Assembly: GCA_009760855.2 (NCBI GenBank)
Contig: WPIO01000032.1
Location: forward strand, 1,591,001 to 1,655,000
Reading direction: 5' to 3'
DNA: 64,000 bases
From: Cristatella mucedo
Lineage: Eukaryota > Bryozoa > Phylactolaemata > Cristatellidae
Notes under the pieces: generated by a model
Database searches by the model: none
Seen by the model: only the letters and a program-made list of their open reading frames with translations
What the model was told of the DNA's origin: nothing
Translations under genes and position numbers: made by a program
In this document: positions 23,337-35,006 of the stretch, piece after piece
Position numbering within the stretch: position 1 is the stretch's first letter
How the letters are laid out: every line of letters begins with the position of its first letter

Positions 23337-25600
23337 CCAGCGGCATACGACCGAGCAGCATTACGACGTTACACTTCCGGGCCACGGCGGATGTGAAGTG
23401 GGCTTGCCGTTTATTTACGTTACAGGCAACAAAGCTGAATATAGATTGAAACAATTCAACTTATTTTTAAGATGCATCTAATAAATTTGTGATTGCACTT
23501 ATGGAACTTTCTGTGGGTCAGGACTCGATATAAGCCGTCAAACAACCGTAGCTAGGAATTATCCCCCTTGAGTCTCTGATAAAGCACTTATTGGACACAG
23601 TAATAGAAATCTCATTTTGCCCCACCGCTGGGCGCGAAGCATTCTGTGCCAATTTACCATCTACTAGCGCAACAATTTAAGCTAAATCCCACTAAAATTC
23701 AAGACTAAAGTTGCGTACAGATTTAGCTTTTTGCGTTGCACACGAAAGCAGAGGCGTGCGGGCAGAGGCAGAGCCAGGATTGGAGCACTAGGGTGGCGCC
23801 AGGGTCTGGGGGCGGAGCCTACCTATAGAGGGGTCTGGGGCATGCCCCAACTCTAGTGGCTAGCAAAAATTGGCTGAAATGACGCCGAAAAGGTCCATCG
23901 GATGGGCCATGACCGCGGGCCGCCCGACCGGGTGTCAGACTCGGCTCGCAACTACCGGGCCAGTGGTGGTGGCGGCTGCCAACGCTACCACTCCGTGGCT
24001 TCGCCGGCGAGTGCGTGCGTTCGCCGGGACCGCTGACTTCGCTACTGATTTGAGGCGCTGAATAACGGCGAGCATCTTGTTCCAAAAGAAACCACCGGAG
24101 ATCAGACTTTTAATACAGTCAGCTACGCGTGCCGTCTCGAGGCTGGCAGCTCAAAACTCCGAATCCCGAAGAGCAATTGAGGCAATTGCCCGAGCTGCTG
24201 TTTCCCTCAAGGGTCTCGATTACGAACAGTTCTGGGTTTTCAGTCGCAGATCAAAAGATGACGCTTTATCCTCTAGCTCAAAACGACGACCAAACATCAT
24301 TTCCTCGTAGTGAAAGACATCGACATTGTTAACTCAAGAACGCAAGATTATTGCCCGAAAGCGGGTATCTATCTTATCGTGGTTTCCTGAAATCCTCCGA
24401 CAGTCACACTACATCTGCATTGACATGTTTCTACGCGACCTGCTTAAGCATCCCCGATAGTAACGCCAGCTTGATTGACGGAACTAGATTGTGCCGGACA
24501 GCGGCGTTTCGATATAAGAAAAGACTTCGCGAAACCAAATGTGCTGTACCGATTGCTTTGCAGTGTCACCGGCTCTACCAGCCCCGATCGTGCAACGGCA
24601 AATCCAAAACGTTGCTTTCAAAGAAACCTCTCCACTTCCGGGACACCTCTGCAGCTTTCTTTAACTCAGCTTAGCTGAGCTATTGAGTTCGGCGAAAGGA
24701 GACAGAAGTCAGCCAGAAATGAAGGCGTGGTGGCTTGCCAAAAGGAAACTCGGAACCTTTAATTGCAAGTTTCTTCGTTTACCTCCTGGTAGGTCGTCGA
24801 AGACAGCTATCGCGAGTCTGCTGTGCCTGCCGAAAGCGGTGCACACGGAGAGAAGATGTAACGGCAAGCCTTCCAGGCGTGGGAAGCATGACCGAAAATG
24901 TTCCATTCGCTCGTCACCTCTTCGCGAGATCTCTAGCTTGGGTCAGCACCCCAAGAGAAGAACGTGGCGCGGCACGGCGCCGCGAACACGGAGCAGTGAC
25001 CTGTCCACGAACCGCAGCTGCCCTGCGAGGTTCAACGTATGAAGGTGCAAAATTAATGCGTAAACACTCCTTATTTTAGCTTTTTCTCATCTAGCAAGTT
25101 CTATTGCCCAATCGTTCATGTCTCAAGAGTACAGAAAATGATTCACTTCCTACAAATGTATTCCGTACAAACTCATTCCCTTCAAAAAATGCTGTCATCA
25201 CCGGAACAATTTGACAGTGTAGCGCAACGTAAGCAGATGGTGCAGAAACATGAGCATGATCAATAAGTATAGTGTCGAAACTAGACGTGAAACACTTGTC
25301 ATTTCCTGATTGCTCATTTTAGTCTTTGGGTATTTCTTGACCTAGACAAAACTTGGAAGTCTTCTTACTTTGCTGAAAATTTAGCTCATTAATACGTAAC
25401 TTCTCTTGGCGTCGAAGCTGATGTGCAGGTAGGACTTTTGGTTTCGTTTTAACATCAAAAAAGTCGTGGATTCAACAGCCGAATTAGACAAAACACGTCT
25501 CTCCTTCTCGCTAGCATTGGTGAATAGGCTGGATTGAAATAGTGCTACGTACGTTCATCTGTGCGACTGCGCAGCTATTTCGCGACAGCGAGCAACCTCA
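23337..25600. other. Region upstream of SPRING1, no further gene recognised
   Basis: The first few hundred bases should hold the SPRING1 promoter. Near 23,760-23,850 is a G-rich segment (GCAGAGCCAGGATTGGAG, GGTCTGGGGGCGGAGCC, GGCATGCCCC) of a kind often seen at ends of DNA transposons, but I cannot find its partner end. Open frames at 24,077-25,079 match nothing I know. Confidence 0.35.
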
Positions 25601-25639
25601 CTGCGCTTCATCTTTTCATTTCACTGCGCTTTCTCTTTT

Positions 25640-26760
25640 CATGAACGGCGACATTGACCTCAGCCCGCTAGGCCGCGACGACCGCGGCATTCGCAGCTCC
25701 GATTTGATTCGATATCCCTAGCGTGACGCTAAAAAAAGGAGAGCAGTGGCTTCCACGACGTCCGTACAGAGCTAGGCCGCAAACGCTGCGAAGCGAAGCG
25801 CTGCTACTGCCGGCGGCGGAGGCGCGACAAATGACCAGCGAAGCGCCCTGGACGCCTTGGACTCGCGGCTAGCTAGCTACTTGTAGGTGCGGCACCGGTG
25901 AGTGCAGGGATGCCTGCAGTAGCAGAACTCGGGCAGTAAAGGGATCGCCAATAGCTCAAGATGAAAGCTCCAGACCATAAGCAAGCATTGACAAGTTCAT
26001 TACGCAGCGACGCAGGGCTACGGGCGCTCAACGGCGGCCATGACGTGCAGTAACTGCCGCCCTATGGCTCAAAGCAGCCTGGTGCTCAAATCGGCGTTGA
26101 AACGGCGTCGCCAGCTAAATCAGCTGGATTATGGCGCATAATTACTATACGCGATCATGCAATCATACGTAAGCCATTTGCCGAGGCAGCACAAAAATCC
26201 GGCGCCCTGAGATAGATAGGCTGGCAGTTGGGACTCGAGTCTCAACGTTGGCATCGGAGCTAACTTGACCTCTAGGCCACAGAACGTCAGTGTACTTCGT
26301 GGCCGCCGCTGAATGCTTGTAACCGTTCGCTGCAGTCAAATAGACTTATTTACATTATGGATGTGGACTCGATGCGGTAAGGTGCGAGCGCTCTTCATCG
26401 CTGCCGCGTTCCTGCTTCTGCCGACGTACTTGCGTGCGCTCGTGCCGCACCTACGAGTAACTAGCCGCGCTACATGGTTCAAGCGTCACCAGCATTCGTC
26501 TCTCATCGGCTGAGACTAGCACAGCTAAAAGTGCCGTGTTTTCGGCCTAGTTCTGATTTGACGTGAAAGCTGCGCACCAAGTTTGTAGCAGCGTCACCAA
26601 AGACGCCACCTCGGTAGCAGCACAACCGATCGCCTAACCTGCGGCTAGACATTCGACGTCGTCCATGACGTGCAGCAACTCTCTTACGGATCGAAGCAGC
26701 CTGGTGCTCAAAACCGCGTCATCGCACGGGTGCACCTCCTCGAGCACAATCGACCGCCTG
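25640..26760. repeat. CpG-rich mosaic of short direct and inverted repeats
   Basis: A block with CCATGACGTGCAGTAACT and AAGCAGCCTGGTGCTCAAA at about 26,037-26,092 recurs directly at about 26,664-26,720 with changes. A segment with CGCGGCTAG and TAGGTGCGGCACC at 25,864-25,896 recurs inverted at about 26,438-26,470 (GTGCCGCACCTACGAG, CTAGCCGCG). No protein is recognised. It may be a decayed low-copy DNA element or regulatory DNA. Confidence 0.5.
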
Positions 26761-27018
26761 TTCTACGGCTTCGGCTGAACTGCCCTGACTTTGCCGTAGC
26801 CTATCCTATAATTAATTTACAGTCTTGATAATTCAGAATCCGTGAATACCGAATACTGGTCATAATGTGGCTAATTTAGCACTCTATCGTTTCAGTGGGC
26901 AAACGCAAAAAAAAGAGTTCGCTCGAGTCGCCTCGAGTCGGAGCTGCTCTCGAATTTCGCTGCAGAAAGCAGCTCACAGCAGCGGCCGCAGCGCGCCGAT
27001 CGGTCGCTGGCCTCGCTC

Positions 27019-27020
27019 CC

Positions 27021-27078
<58 letters not shown>

Positions 27079-27105
27079 TGCCGCCGCCGCTGCCGCCGCC
27101 GGCCT
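27019..27105. repeat. (GCC)n trinucleotide repeat in a CpG island
   Basis: About 87 bp of GCC/CCG repeat, nearly pure until 27,075, then with CTG interruptions. The surrounding 26,900-27,400 is very CpG-rich. It would read as polyproline or polyalanine on plus and poly-Ala, Gly or Arg on minus, but no gene around it can be recognised. A 5' UTR or promoter position is possible. Confidence 0.95.
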
Positions 27106-27904
27106 CGCGCCGCTAATCCGACAGAGGCGCCGGAGCGCCGTCCTCCCCACCCATCGCGCCCCCGCGCATAGCAGCGGCAGGCGCGAGCGCGCTGGGAGAA
27201 CGGGCGCGAGCACCTGCGGCCGCAGCCGCATCGAGCGACCGCGCGAAAATCGATGAGACGGGGACACGCGCGCCGGCTCGGGCAGCAGAGGAACGCGGCC
27301 GCGGTCACCGTTGCGAGGTTCTAGCTTGGCGATCAGAGCGCTCCTAAACGACCGACGCGAGCCACGGCGCTTCTGAGTGCCCGGGTCGTCGCCGCAAAAA
27401 AGCCGCGAATGCAGTTATCAGTACCCTACAGTGACGGATAGATTCCTCGCCGGCTGACTCGGTTTTCTCGCGTCATCGTTGGCGCAGTTACAGCTCCGCA
27501 AAAACAGTTCTGCAAGTGTGCGCATGCGCGTTTGTTCCCTCCTCCGCCCGTAAAGTCCATCCTTAAAGCCGTGCGGCTAGGCCGACGTTCCGCCGGAGAC
27601 TTGCCTGCAGCGCTCTCGAGGCCCCAGTCGACTTTCTGCGAGCATTCGATGGCCGGCAGAGCTCACTGCGAGTGACGAAAAATGTGCGCAGGATGGCAGA
27701 AGCCGGCGATGTGAAAGCTTTGCAGGTAAATAAATAAGCTGCAGTGAAGGACGGCAGGAAGTAATTTCTCGGCATTTGCGGTGGGTAATGAGATGTCGCG
27801 ATTGCGAAATGGCTGAGCAAGTGAAACCCGTCGGCCCGAGCGACTAACGACCGCGCCCATAGGGCGTAAGTTCCCAAAGCTCGGGACTCCTTAGCGACTG
27901 ACAT

Positions 27905-28158
27905 CAAATCAGCCACTGATTTGACCGCATTCAAAAAGAAGTTCAAAGCCTACCTGCTGCTTACAGCCTTTGCTCAGTCTCCGCTTGAAATGTTCATTTT
28001 GTACTTTTTCGCTCTAAAATTGTGCATGTTACCATTAATGAATCGACGAGCTTCTTCTACCTGCGTATGGTGCCTAACGAAATATGTGGCCCTCATTGGG
28101 CACTATATCGATTCTTATTATTATTACTATCATTATCATCGCCGCCCTGATTTTTTCA
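27905..28158 (+). mobile_element. LINE 3' end, third variant
   Basis: Reads SATDLTAFKKKFKAYLLLTAF, the usual C-terminal end of CR1/L2-like LINE proteins, followed by a 3' UTR with a different hairpin (GGTGCC at about 28,069 and GGGCAC at about 28,098) and a degenerate (ATT)n tail ending near 28,140. The upstream 27,563-27,904 looks like a decayed part of the same element but frames are lost. Confidence 0.65.
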
Positions 28159-28159
28159 A

Positions 28160-28275
28160 GGGTTAAGGTAATTACTTTGAACGCCCAGCGTCGTGGGCTC
28201 GAGCCCTGCTGCATACATGACGCGCCTGGATAGAGATCAAATTTTCACAGGGAATTATACAAATGCCTTACATCG
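28160..28275 (+). mobile_element. tRNA-derived SINE, diverged
   Basis: Has the B-box-like GTCGTGGGCTCGAGCCCTG, then GACGCGCCTGGATAGAGATC and the tail GGGAATTATACAAATG. It sits directly behind the LINE 3' end. Confidence 0.6.
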
Positions 28276-28504
28276 TCACAGTCTAAGACCTGCAGAGAAA
28301 GAGCATATGTCGTCAGCACTCTTTCCACGAGAGATCTGGGCCGTGTCTCGCCGGAACTACACCAGACCACCACCAGCTGCTCGTCTTCTCAGAAAAAAAG
28401 AATCTGATGATTCTATGAAGTAGCTCTGGGTAGCGCCACCAGGGTCGTAAAGGTGCCCAGAGCACAGTCACACGCCAACCGAGACAGTGGATACGGACGA
28501 GGTC

Positions 28505-28592
28505 GTTAAAGAGAAGGGAGAGAGGCAGAGAGAGATAGAGAGAGAAAGAGGCAGAGAGAAAGAGAGAGAGACTCAGAGAGGCAGAGAGAGAG

Positions 28593-28643
<51 letters not shown>

Positions 28644-28726
28644 TAGAGAGAGAGAGATGTAGAGATGTAGAGAGATGTAGAGAGAGAGAGAGAGAGCGAG
28701 ATGTAGAGAGAGAGAGAGAGATGCAA

Positions 28727-28757
<31 letters not shown>

Positions 28758-28867
28758 GAGAGAGAGAGAGAGAGAGGGGCAAAGAGAGATAGAGAGAGAG
28801 AGAGAGAGATAGAGAGAGAGAGAGGCAGAGAGAAAGAGGCAGAGAGAGAGAGAGAGAAAGAGAGAGC
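28505..28867. repeat. Long GA-rich microsatellite with ATGTA and GGCA interruptions
   Basis: About 360 bp of GA dinucleotide broken by GCAGAG, ATGTAGAG and ATGCAAAG variants that recur, so short blocks have been amplified within the tract. Confidence 0.95.
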
Positions 28868-28869
28868 CA

Positions 28870-29850
28870 GCATTTAGGGAGAATATTGGCTGGTTTCGTG
28901 GTGCGGTGAACCGTCTGTCGGAGAGACGAATCACGGAGGTAGACGGGCGGACGTGCTGCTTGGCGGGCGTGCGAGCTGTCGAGCTGGCGGCTCAGAGAGA
29001 AGGCAACGCGTCTCTGGAACCAAGCGCCAGCACACTGGCATCGCCGACGCGTGCATCCGTAGAGAGGTCGAACCAACGGTCGTCGAAAAGACGCGCGCGA
29101 GACTGTCGGTCGATGCGGAGGCGGGGTTACCCCCGAAGGTACACACGCGGAAAGCTGCAAGTACACGACAGACTTTCCTTCTGACAGCCGCCGACTTTCC
29201 TCTTAGTTAAGGACTTAACACGGCAGATTTAGTATGGTCCACGACAGATTCGATGGCCGACTTAGTCCCGCCGAAACTGCCCGTGCTTTAATCCTGAAGG
29301 CTGGTATGAAAAAGGGTTTCCCCGGAGACGCCTCGCCAACACATGCACAAGTTGAGTTTGCCGCTGTAGTCATCCTTGTAGAGTAGTATGAGGAGAATCT
29401 AAATAAAAGTAAGATAGGCATTAAAAAAACTTTGTCTCGGGAAAAGGGTGGTAGTAAGTAATGTGCGCCGCTACGGGTGTGCGGGTGTATAGTGCTAAGA
29501 AACGTTCCCCGTTGCGGTTTGTTTGTGGATTTGGAAAACAGACGCACAGCGTATTCTATGTAGAAAAGTCTGAAGCATTGGTTAATACGCTTAAGTATCC
29601 CACATTCAAGTGACTGATTGGTCTGAACGCGTCAACATAACTTGACCCTATGAACGTCAGCCATTTTTATTTGCCAGTGGAATGTATGTGATTAGCCCCG
29701 GCATTTTGATTGGTCGGCTGAACCAAAAAGTGTAGACCGATCCTCTTGCTGATGAGTCTGCAGACTTGGCTTCTCCCCGACCCAAAAAAAACGTTGGGAA
29801 ATCTGTCCAAAATCTGTGGCAAAGTCTGTGGTGTAAACGCAGCTTAAGGC
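28870..29850. other. Intergenic DNA, no gene seen
   Basis: Moderately GC-rich to 29,200 and AT-rich after. Short open frames on both strands match nothing I know. Confidence 0.4.
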
Positions 29851-31300
29851 TACGCGGTCGTACGGCCGCCCCCTCGAGCCGACACGAGTGACTCCTAAAG
29901 GACGTTGCTGCTGCTTCTGCTACAGATTCGGCGGACGGAGGCCGTGCCCGACTGGAGCGCGCTCGTCCGGGGAGAGGAGGGCGGCTGCGGCGGCTACACG
30001 GGTGCGCCGACGCGCTCGAGTCCGAAGTCCCGTTGGCGCCTGCGAGTCGGCGCGATTTTGGCTGGCTGGCCTCGAAGCCGCCTGACGTGCCTCTCGGCTT
30101 GCGGGTGGAGGAAAGCGCTGATGGCTTCACTCTCTGCCCTACCAACATTGGCCGATTTGACAGCCACAGTCGTTAAGTGGCAGATGAGCCTTAACGGCTG
30201 TCACCGCGGCTAGCAGTTGGCAATAATGGATCGCCCACTGCAGGATTCGAACCCACGACCTCGGCCGAGTAGAGCGAGCACCTTACCTCCTGTGACATCG
30301 CGGGCATCTAGTGTGCAACCGCCATCGCGTCGGCGCACTTCCGATCGACCGCAGCGAAACCGATTCGAGCGTGGAAGGAGCCGCGCCCGAGGCACGGCGG
30401 AATGGCTGCCCGACGGGCGATCGCCCCATCTGTCCTCCTACGCGCGCGAGCGCGCCATCGTGGCGAGCGCGCGTCTCGGCCAGTAGCGAGGAGGGCGCAC
30501 GTAGGAGCAGCGCCGGCGTCGGCGACGTTGCCATTTGAGCGACGGCAGACTGCCGCTAGGCCGTCGCCACGCGCCAGTCGCTTGCTCGCTCTTCGCCGGA
30601 CGACAAATACGCTTCTCGTTCAATACGCTGCGTCGCTCGCCCGCGGGCGCTCTCTCTGCGAACGGCGGAGGCGCAGCGGCGGCAGATCGGCCGCTCGCTC
30701 GACCCGCAGGCAGTCGCGAGCCTTCTAAAAGACCAGCGCAGGAGCGCGCGCGCCCGAGCCAGTAAATGCGCCCGCTCGTTTTCTCCTCGCCCCCGGAGCC
30801 AGCGGAGGGACGCGGGCAACTCGCGGCCGTCCGCTCGCGTCGCTCTTGCGCGCGCTCCGGAGCGGCTTCCGCCCGCGAGCGGCGAACGACGGTGATGCTT
30901 CGACGGTCGTGCGGGCCGTCGCTCGAGGCCGCTCGCGCTGCGCGCGCGGCGTGCAACTGTCGGGCGCCCAACGGCGAGCTGCGCTCCTGCGAACTTCCGC
31001 CGCCCGCCCGCCGCGCTGGAGTGGGCGCCCCAACGAGGTCGCCGCACCGACGAAAAGTTGCAGATCGGGTAGCGTCCGGCTCATGCGGCGGCCGCCGCCT
31101 GAGCTGGTGCAACGCAGCCCCAAAACGGGGCGCGGCGAGCTGCCGCGCTGAGCAGCGAGCGCTCTTTCGCTTCCGCGACGGCGACTCGCGCGAGCAATCG
31201 AGACGCTTCGAAAGCGGCGATTGCACTTTGCACGACCGCGGCATTGAAGCAGCCTCCTGATTCGCATCGCCGCTGCTTGAGCGATAGCAGACGAAATAGC
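29850..31300. other. Very CpG-rich stretch downstream of the LIM-homeobox gene
   Basis: CpG density is extreme and open frames of up to 268 residues exist on both strands in several phases, all rich in Arg, Ala, Ser and Pro. That pattern is typical of GC bias rather than coding. It may be a CpG island or promoter, or hold unrecognised exons. Confidence 0.4.
30222..30300 (-). mobile_element. tRNA-like SINE head
   Basis: On the minus strand TAAGGTGCTCGCTCTACTCGG (A-box area) is followed by GAGGTCGTGGGTTCGAATCC, a good B-box. The SINE tail is not obvious. Confidence 0.55.
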
Positions 31301-31458
31301 ACGCACGCCTGGATCGATGCTTCCCATTTTAGAGCTAGGTAGGCAGCGTGCACACACTGCATTTTCAACTGCCTGCTTCAGCCAATCGCAGTTGCTTTTT
31401 CAACTTGCTTGCCGCTCAAATGTCCCTGCGCCGAAGCGAATAGCGAGGCGAAGTGCAG

Positions 31459-31461
<3 letters not shown>

Positions 31462-31518
<57 letters not shown>
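31462..31518. repeat. (CT)n microsatellite
   Basis: About 57 bp of pure CT dinucleotide. Confidence 0.98.
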
Positions 31519-31521
<3 letters not shown>

Positions 31522-32593
31522 ATGATAACACATTTAATAATAATACAATCGTTGAGCTGTCCAACGGTTTAAAGGACGCTTCGATTTCGTGGTGTAGCTG
31601 CAGCGGAATCTTGCAGAGGCGAAGCGGCGCGCTATCGTGTGTCCGCATTCGCTCGATCTCAGACGACTGAGACACCGCAGACAACAAGCGGAGTGGGAGA
31701 CAAGTATCTCGCTGTAAGCGCATTCTGCACTTTTTCCTGCGGTCCAAGAAAATTTGATGCTTGATATAAAAGAGTAGGGAAATAATCATAAATAAGTGAA
31801 TACAGAGCCAGAGGCAAATTTTCCTCATGGTGTGCGTTCAAGGAAGATCTTAGCTCTTACACGAGGCACTTTCCCTCTCCAGACAAAGTTTTAGTCTCTC
31901 TGGTCGCTGGCGTCAGCTTATTTCAATGCCATTCAGCGGTTAACTCGGCATTCTCATGTCAACCGAAATTGAATTCCTACTGAATAGTCAAGTCGACGGT
32001 GCCCGCGGCGCGCGCAAGCTCTTCAGCCTTCGGCCCTGCATCCGGCGGCTATCGTGGCTCGCACCCTATAATCTCTATGAGAAAGAGATTGCCTCGCGTT
32101 GAAGACAAGATGGCGATGCGCCCATCAGCAGCGGCTGCCAACCGAGCTAAGCGTCTCAAGCATCTTAACCGGATACGCGAGCGAGAGCACCGCACGCATG
32201 TATTTGCGACCTAAATCCGAGAAGCCTGCTCGCATGGCAGTTTGGACTCGGAGCAGTTGCGCGAGCAGCTGCCTCGACACGACGGATGCGAGTTCGGCGC
32301 GACGCGCGAGCCAGCGAAGCCACTCAATCCGCTCGTGACTCGGACGCGCCTCGAACGCTCAAACAGTCGAACGTGCCTGGCACTCGCGTGCGGCCAGCGA
32401 GCTGCTGGCCGCACGCCGTTCGGGTGCGCGCCAGCAGCTCCGCTGCTCGCCTCCGAGATGGAGGCGAGCACGAAACGACGCGACGCAGGCAAAGCCGCCG
32501 GAGCGCCCGGCCTCAGCTCCCGGCCCTCGGCGAGAGATGCGAAACGACCCGCTGCTGGCTGCTGGAGCGCGCGCGGGCGCGCGCTTTCGCGCG
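31519..32593. other. 3' flank of the LIM-homeobox gene
   Basis: AT-richer to about 32,000, then CpG-rich up to the gene. It presumably includes the 3' UTR. I see no other exon here. Confidence 0.35.
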
Positions 32594-35006
32594 TCACGCT
32601 GGGTCGAGACGCTGATCCGCCTGGGCGCTCGCCTTTTTAATCCGGGCTCGAGCGTTCTGGAACCAGACCTGAGTGACGCGCTTGCTCAGGCCGGCCTGTC
32701 CCGCTATGCGGTCCAGTTCGGTGCTGTCGGGATTAGTGTCCACCAGGAAGTTGGACTGCAGGATCTACAACGACGGAGGCTTATCCGCGTCGGCGCGCTT
32801 CCGCTCTCTCGGGTCACCGAGTCGCCAGGCCGCTCGGGCGACAACGCCGCCGCTACGGCGGCGTTCTCTCCGCATTGAACGGCACCTCTTTCTGCTAGCG
32901 CTGGCCGAAGCGTTTCGCTGGCCGCAAGAGATTTCGCCGTCTGGACTCGGATGGTGGGGATGGGTTCATCGGCGCACGACGAGACCGTCGCTCGCCTCCG
33001 CGCCAGCCCCGGAAGCAACCTCTATCGCTGCACTTCTAAGCACGGCGACGTCGTCTCTCGGCGGTCGCCGACTCGCCTCGACGAACCTGCACTTGCTCTT
33101 CCGTGAAGGACGTTCTCATTCTCTTGGATTTGTTCGATCCCTCCGACTCTGGACGGAGGCGAGAGAAGGGAGCTAACCATAGACGACGTCGCGACCCAGC
33201 CGTCGGCGGCCCAGCCGCCCCGCACAAGCCGCTCGCTCGCGCGCGAGCGGGGACGAGACGCCGACGCGACGGCGAAGCTCAATCGCGCCGGCTGCTGGCG
33301 GGCGGGCGCCGCGCGCGGCCCGTGCGCGGCTGACCTTGGTCCGACGAGCCTCCGACGAGAGCCTCGTAGTGCGCCAGGCAGAGCACCTTGTCGTCCCAGA
33401 GGCCGCACACCTCGCCCGTGGAGAACTGGCGCCCGCACGAGCTGCACGAGAAGCAGGCCAGGTGGAACACGTCGCGGCTCGTGCAGCGCACCCAGTCCTC
33501 CGAAAAGATCGTGCGTCGGCAGGCTTTGCACTTCCGGCCGTAGATCCTGCGAGCGTCGAGCGGCGGAGGCGCGATCGACATCCGGGCGGCTTCGCGGCGG
33601 CGGCGGCGCTCGCGCCGAGAAGTCTCTTCTCTCTCTCTCGCGCGCGCGCGCGCCCCTGACGGATCCCGCCAATTTGCCTGCGGTCCGTCGCGAGCCGGCT
33701 GCCCGAGCGACGCTCCAATGGCGCACGCATATAGAGCAGCTGTCCGTCTCGTGCCTCCGCTTAAAGACCGTTGGCGACGGAAGCTTTTGCTCGGCAGTGC
33801 CTATAATGTGCAATTCACCACCACGTTTCTTGCGCAACGACAACTACTATCCTTCGGCCGCCTATGCCGCATGCTTTCCAGCCGTCCCCAGCTACTAATA
33901 CCGTGCATCTCACTGTTTCAACCGCTCTCCTGACTCAGCTGTGCTTCACACGTTCTCTTGGTTGCCTGAGATTAAGTCTGTTTACTACCGAACGCAGAGC
34001 GAAAGCCGCTTAGGCTTTGAGTGCGCTAACACGACTCTTCTGCGTAACGCCACATGGTCTTTGCAACTTTGTGGGGTTACAGACGGAGATATATTACATT
34101 ACCGCACCGCGTGCGGAGTGCCTCTGCTAGAGCTCGCGGCTTTACGGCGGCGCATTCGCGAAAAACAATGCACCACCTAGCTGCACTCGATCGCTTGATC
34201 CATTCGCTTGTGCGTCCGCTACCTTGCGTCCTGTCTGTGCGACAGTCCATTTTGTCAGTAGCGCAAGAAAGCGAAATGCCGTTTGGCAATTTCTGTGTAC
34301 ACGCATTACGCACAGTGCTGCAGAGCAGTAGTGAGCAATCTTAGTGTTGTTTCACGAAGACAATACTTAGCTCCACAACGCATCTCAGTGTGTCGGTGCT
34401 AGCGAGCTACCGGAGCGCTATTTCACAGTCTACCTTTCAGAGAACGCGTCAGCGGAACGTCGTCAGATTTTGCAAACAAGCTCTCAAACGCGGCGCTTCG
34501 TAATGCGCAATCGTCGACTGAGCGTTGCGGAGCTGCTTTGTTGCCAATCCCAGCGGCTCGCCCGGAGGGACCCACTCGAATCGCAGCGGCCGGCGCTGCC
34601 GCGCGAAGCTACTCGGCGCAGAAGGCGCTAGGCGCTCACGCGCCGGCTCCGCCCTTGAGGAGCACTCCCGCCCGGCTCCACGCTCCAGCGAGCCGCAGAG
34701 CGGAGGGAAACGCATGGCGAGTACGATTCGTGAAGCTCTCCTCTATAAGATTGGACCTGGGGTGGGCGTCTGCGAGCCGCTGGGAAACTGAGACAACCGC
34801 GACAGCCGTTGCGCCACTCACGAGAAGTAGTGCGTCTTGCAAAAGCACATGCCGTCCTTGACGTAGCACGTCTTGTCGAACGCGAGCCTCCGCCTGCAGA
34901 TGACGCAGCTGAGACACTCGTCGTGCCACCACTTGCCGTCGGCCTTCAGGGCCGTGCAGTCGGCGATGCAGTCGCCGCATTTGGCGCACGCGAGCGCTTC
35001 GCTCAT
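32594..35006 (-). CDS. Awh: LIM-homeobox transcription factor, Arrowhead/Lhx6/Lhx8 class, 4 exons, 209 aa
   Basis: LIM-homeodomain proteins bind DNA through the homeodomain and cofactors through two zinc-binding LIM domains; this class acts in neural and tissue-primordium specification. Exon 1, 35,006-34,822: LIM1 with C-x2-C, H-x2-C-x2-C-x2-C and final C-x2-H; donor GTGAGT. Exon 2, 33,546-33,335: LIM2 (RKCKACRRTIFSEDWVR, FHLACFSCSSCGRQFSTGE, VLCLAHY); donor GTCAGC. Exon 3, 33,148-33,087: homeodomain arm and helix 1 start (KRMRTSFTEEQVQ); donor GTTCGT. Exon 4, 32,764-32,594: rest of the homeodomain (FLVDTNPDSTELDRIAG, GLSKRVTQVWFQNARAR with Q50 and N51) and a 12-residue tail. Phases 2, 1 and 0 match at every junction. 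SFTEEQ and GLSKRVTQVWFQN resemble Drosophila Arrowhead more than vertebrate Lhx6/8. The intron inside the homeodomain falls where this class is usually split. The first intron holds an antisense LINE fragment. An upstream in-frame ATG at 35,144 is possible, and a further 3' exon cannot be excluded. Confidence 0.95.
33745..34045 (+). mobile_element. LINE family B, 3' fragment inside the LIM-homeobox intron
   Basis: Matches the 3' part of the family-B copy at 9,555-9,840: CTTAAAGACCGTTGGC, CGCAACGACAACTACT, CTCTCCTGACTC and GAAAGCCGCTTA recur in the same order. It lies in the 1.27-kb first intron, antisense to the gene. Confidence 0.85.

Noticed and set aside
23760-23850. End of a DNA transposon (G-rich GGGGCGGAGCC segment)
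   Set aside because: Suggestive words, but no matching opposite end or target duplication was found.
28313-29166. Serine/leucine-rich frames and Arg/Glu-rich frames over microsatellites
   Set aside because: Direct translation of GA/CT repeats, here and at 5.6, 13.2, 22.1, 36.6, 45.2, 46.0 and 60.2 kb.
30438-31244. 268-residue open frame (minus) and overlapping long frames in 29.9-31.3 kb
   Set aside because: Arg/Ala/Ser/Pro-rich frames are open in several phases on both strands because the DNA is extremely GC-rich; no domain is recognised.
33022-33843. 273-residue open frame (minus) over the LIM-homeobox gene
   Set aside because: It reads the LIM2 exon and introns in the wrong phase; the true exons with matched splice phases explain the region.
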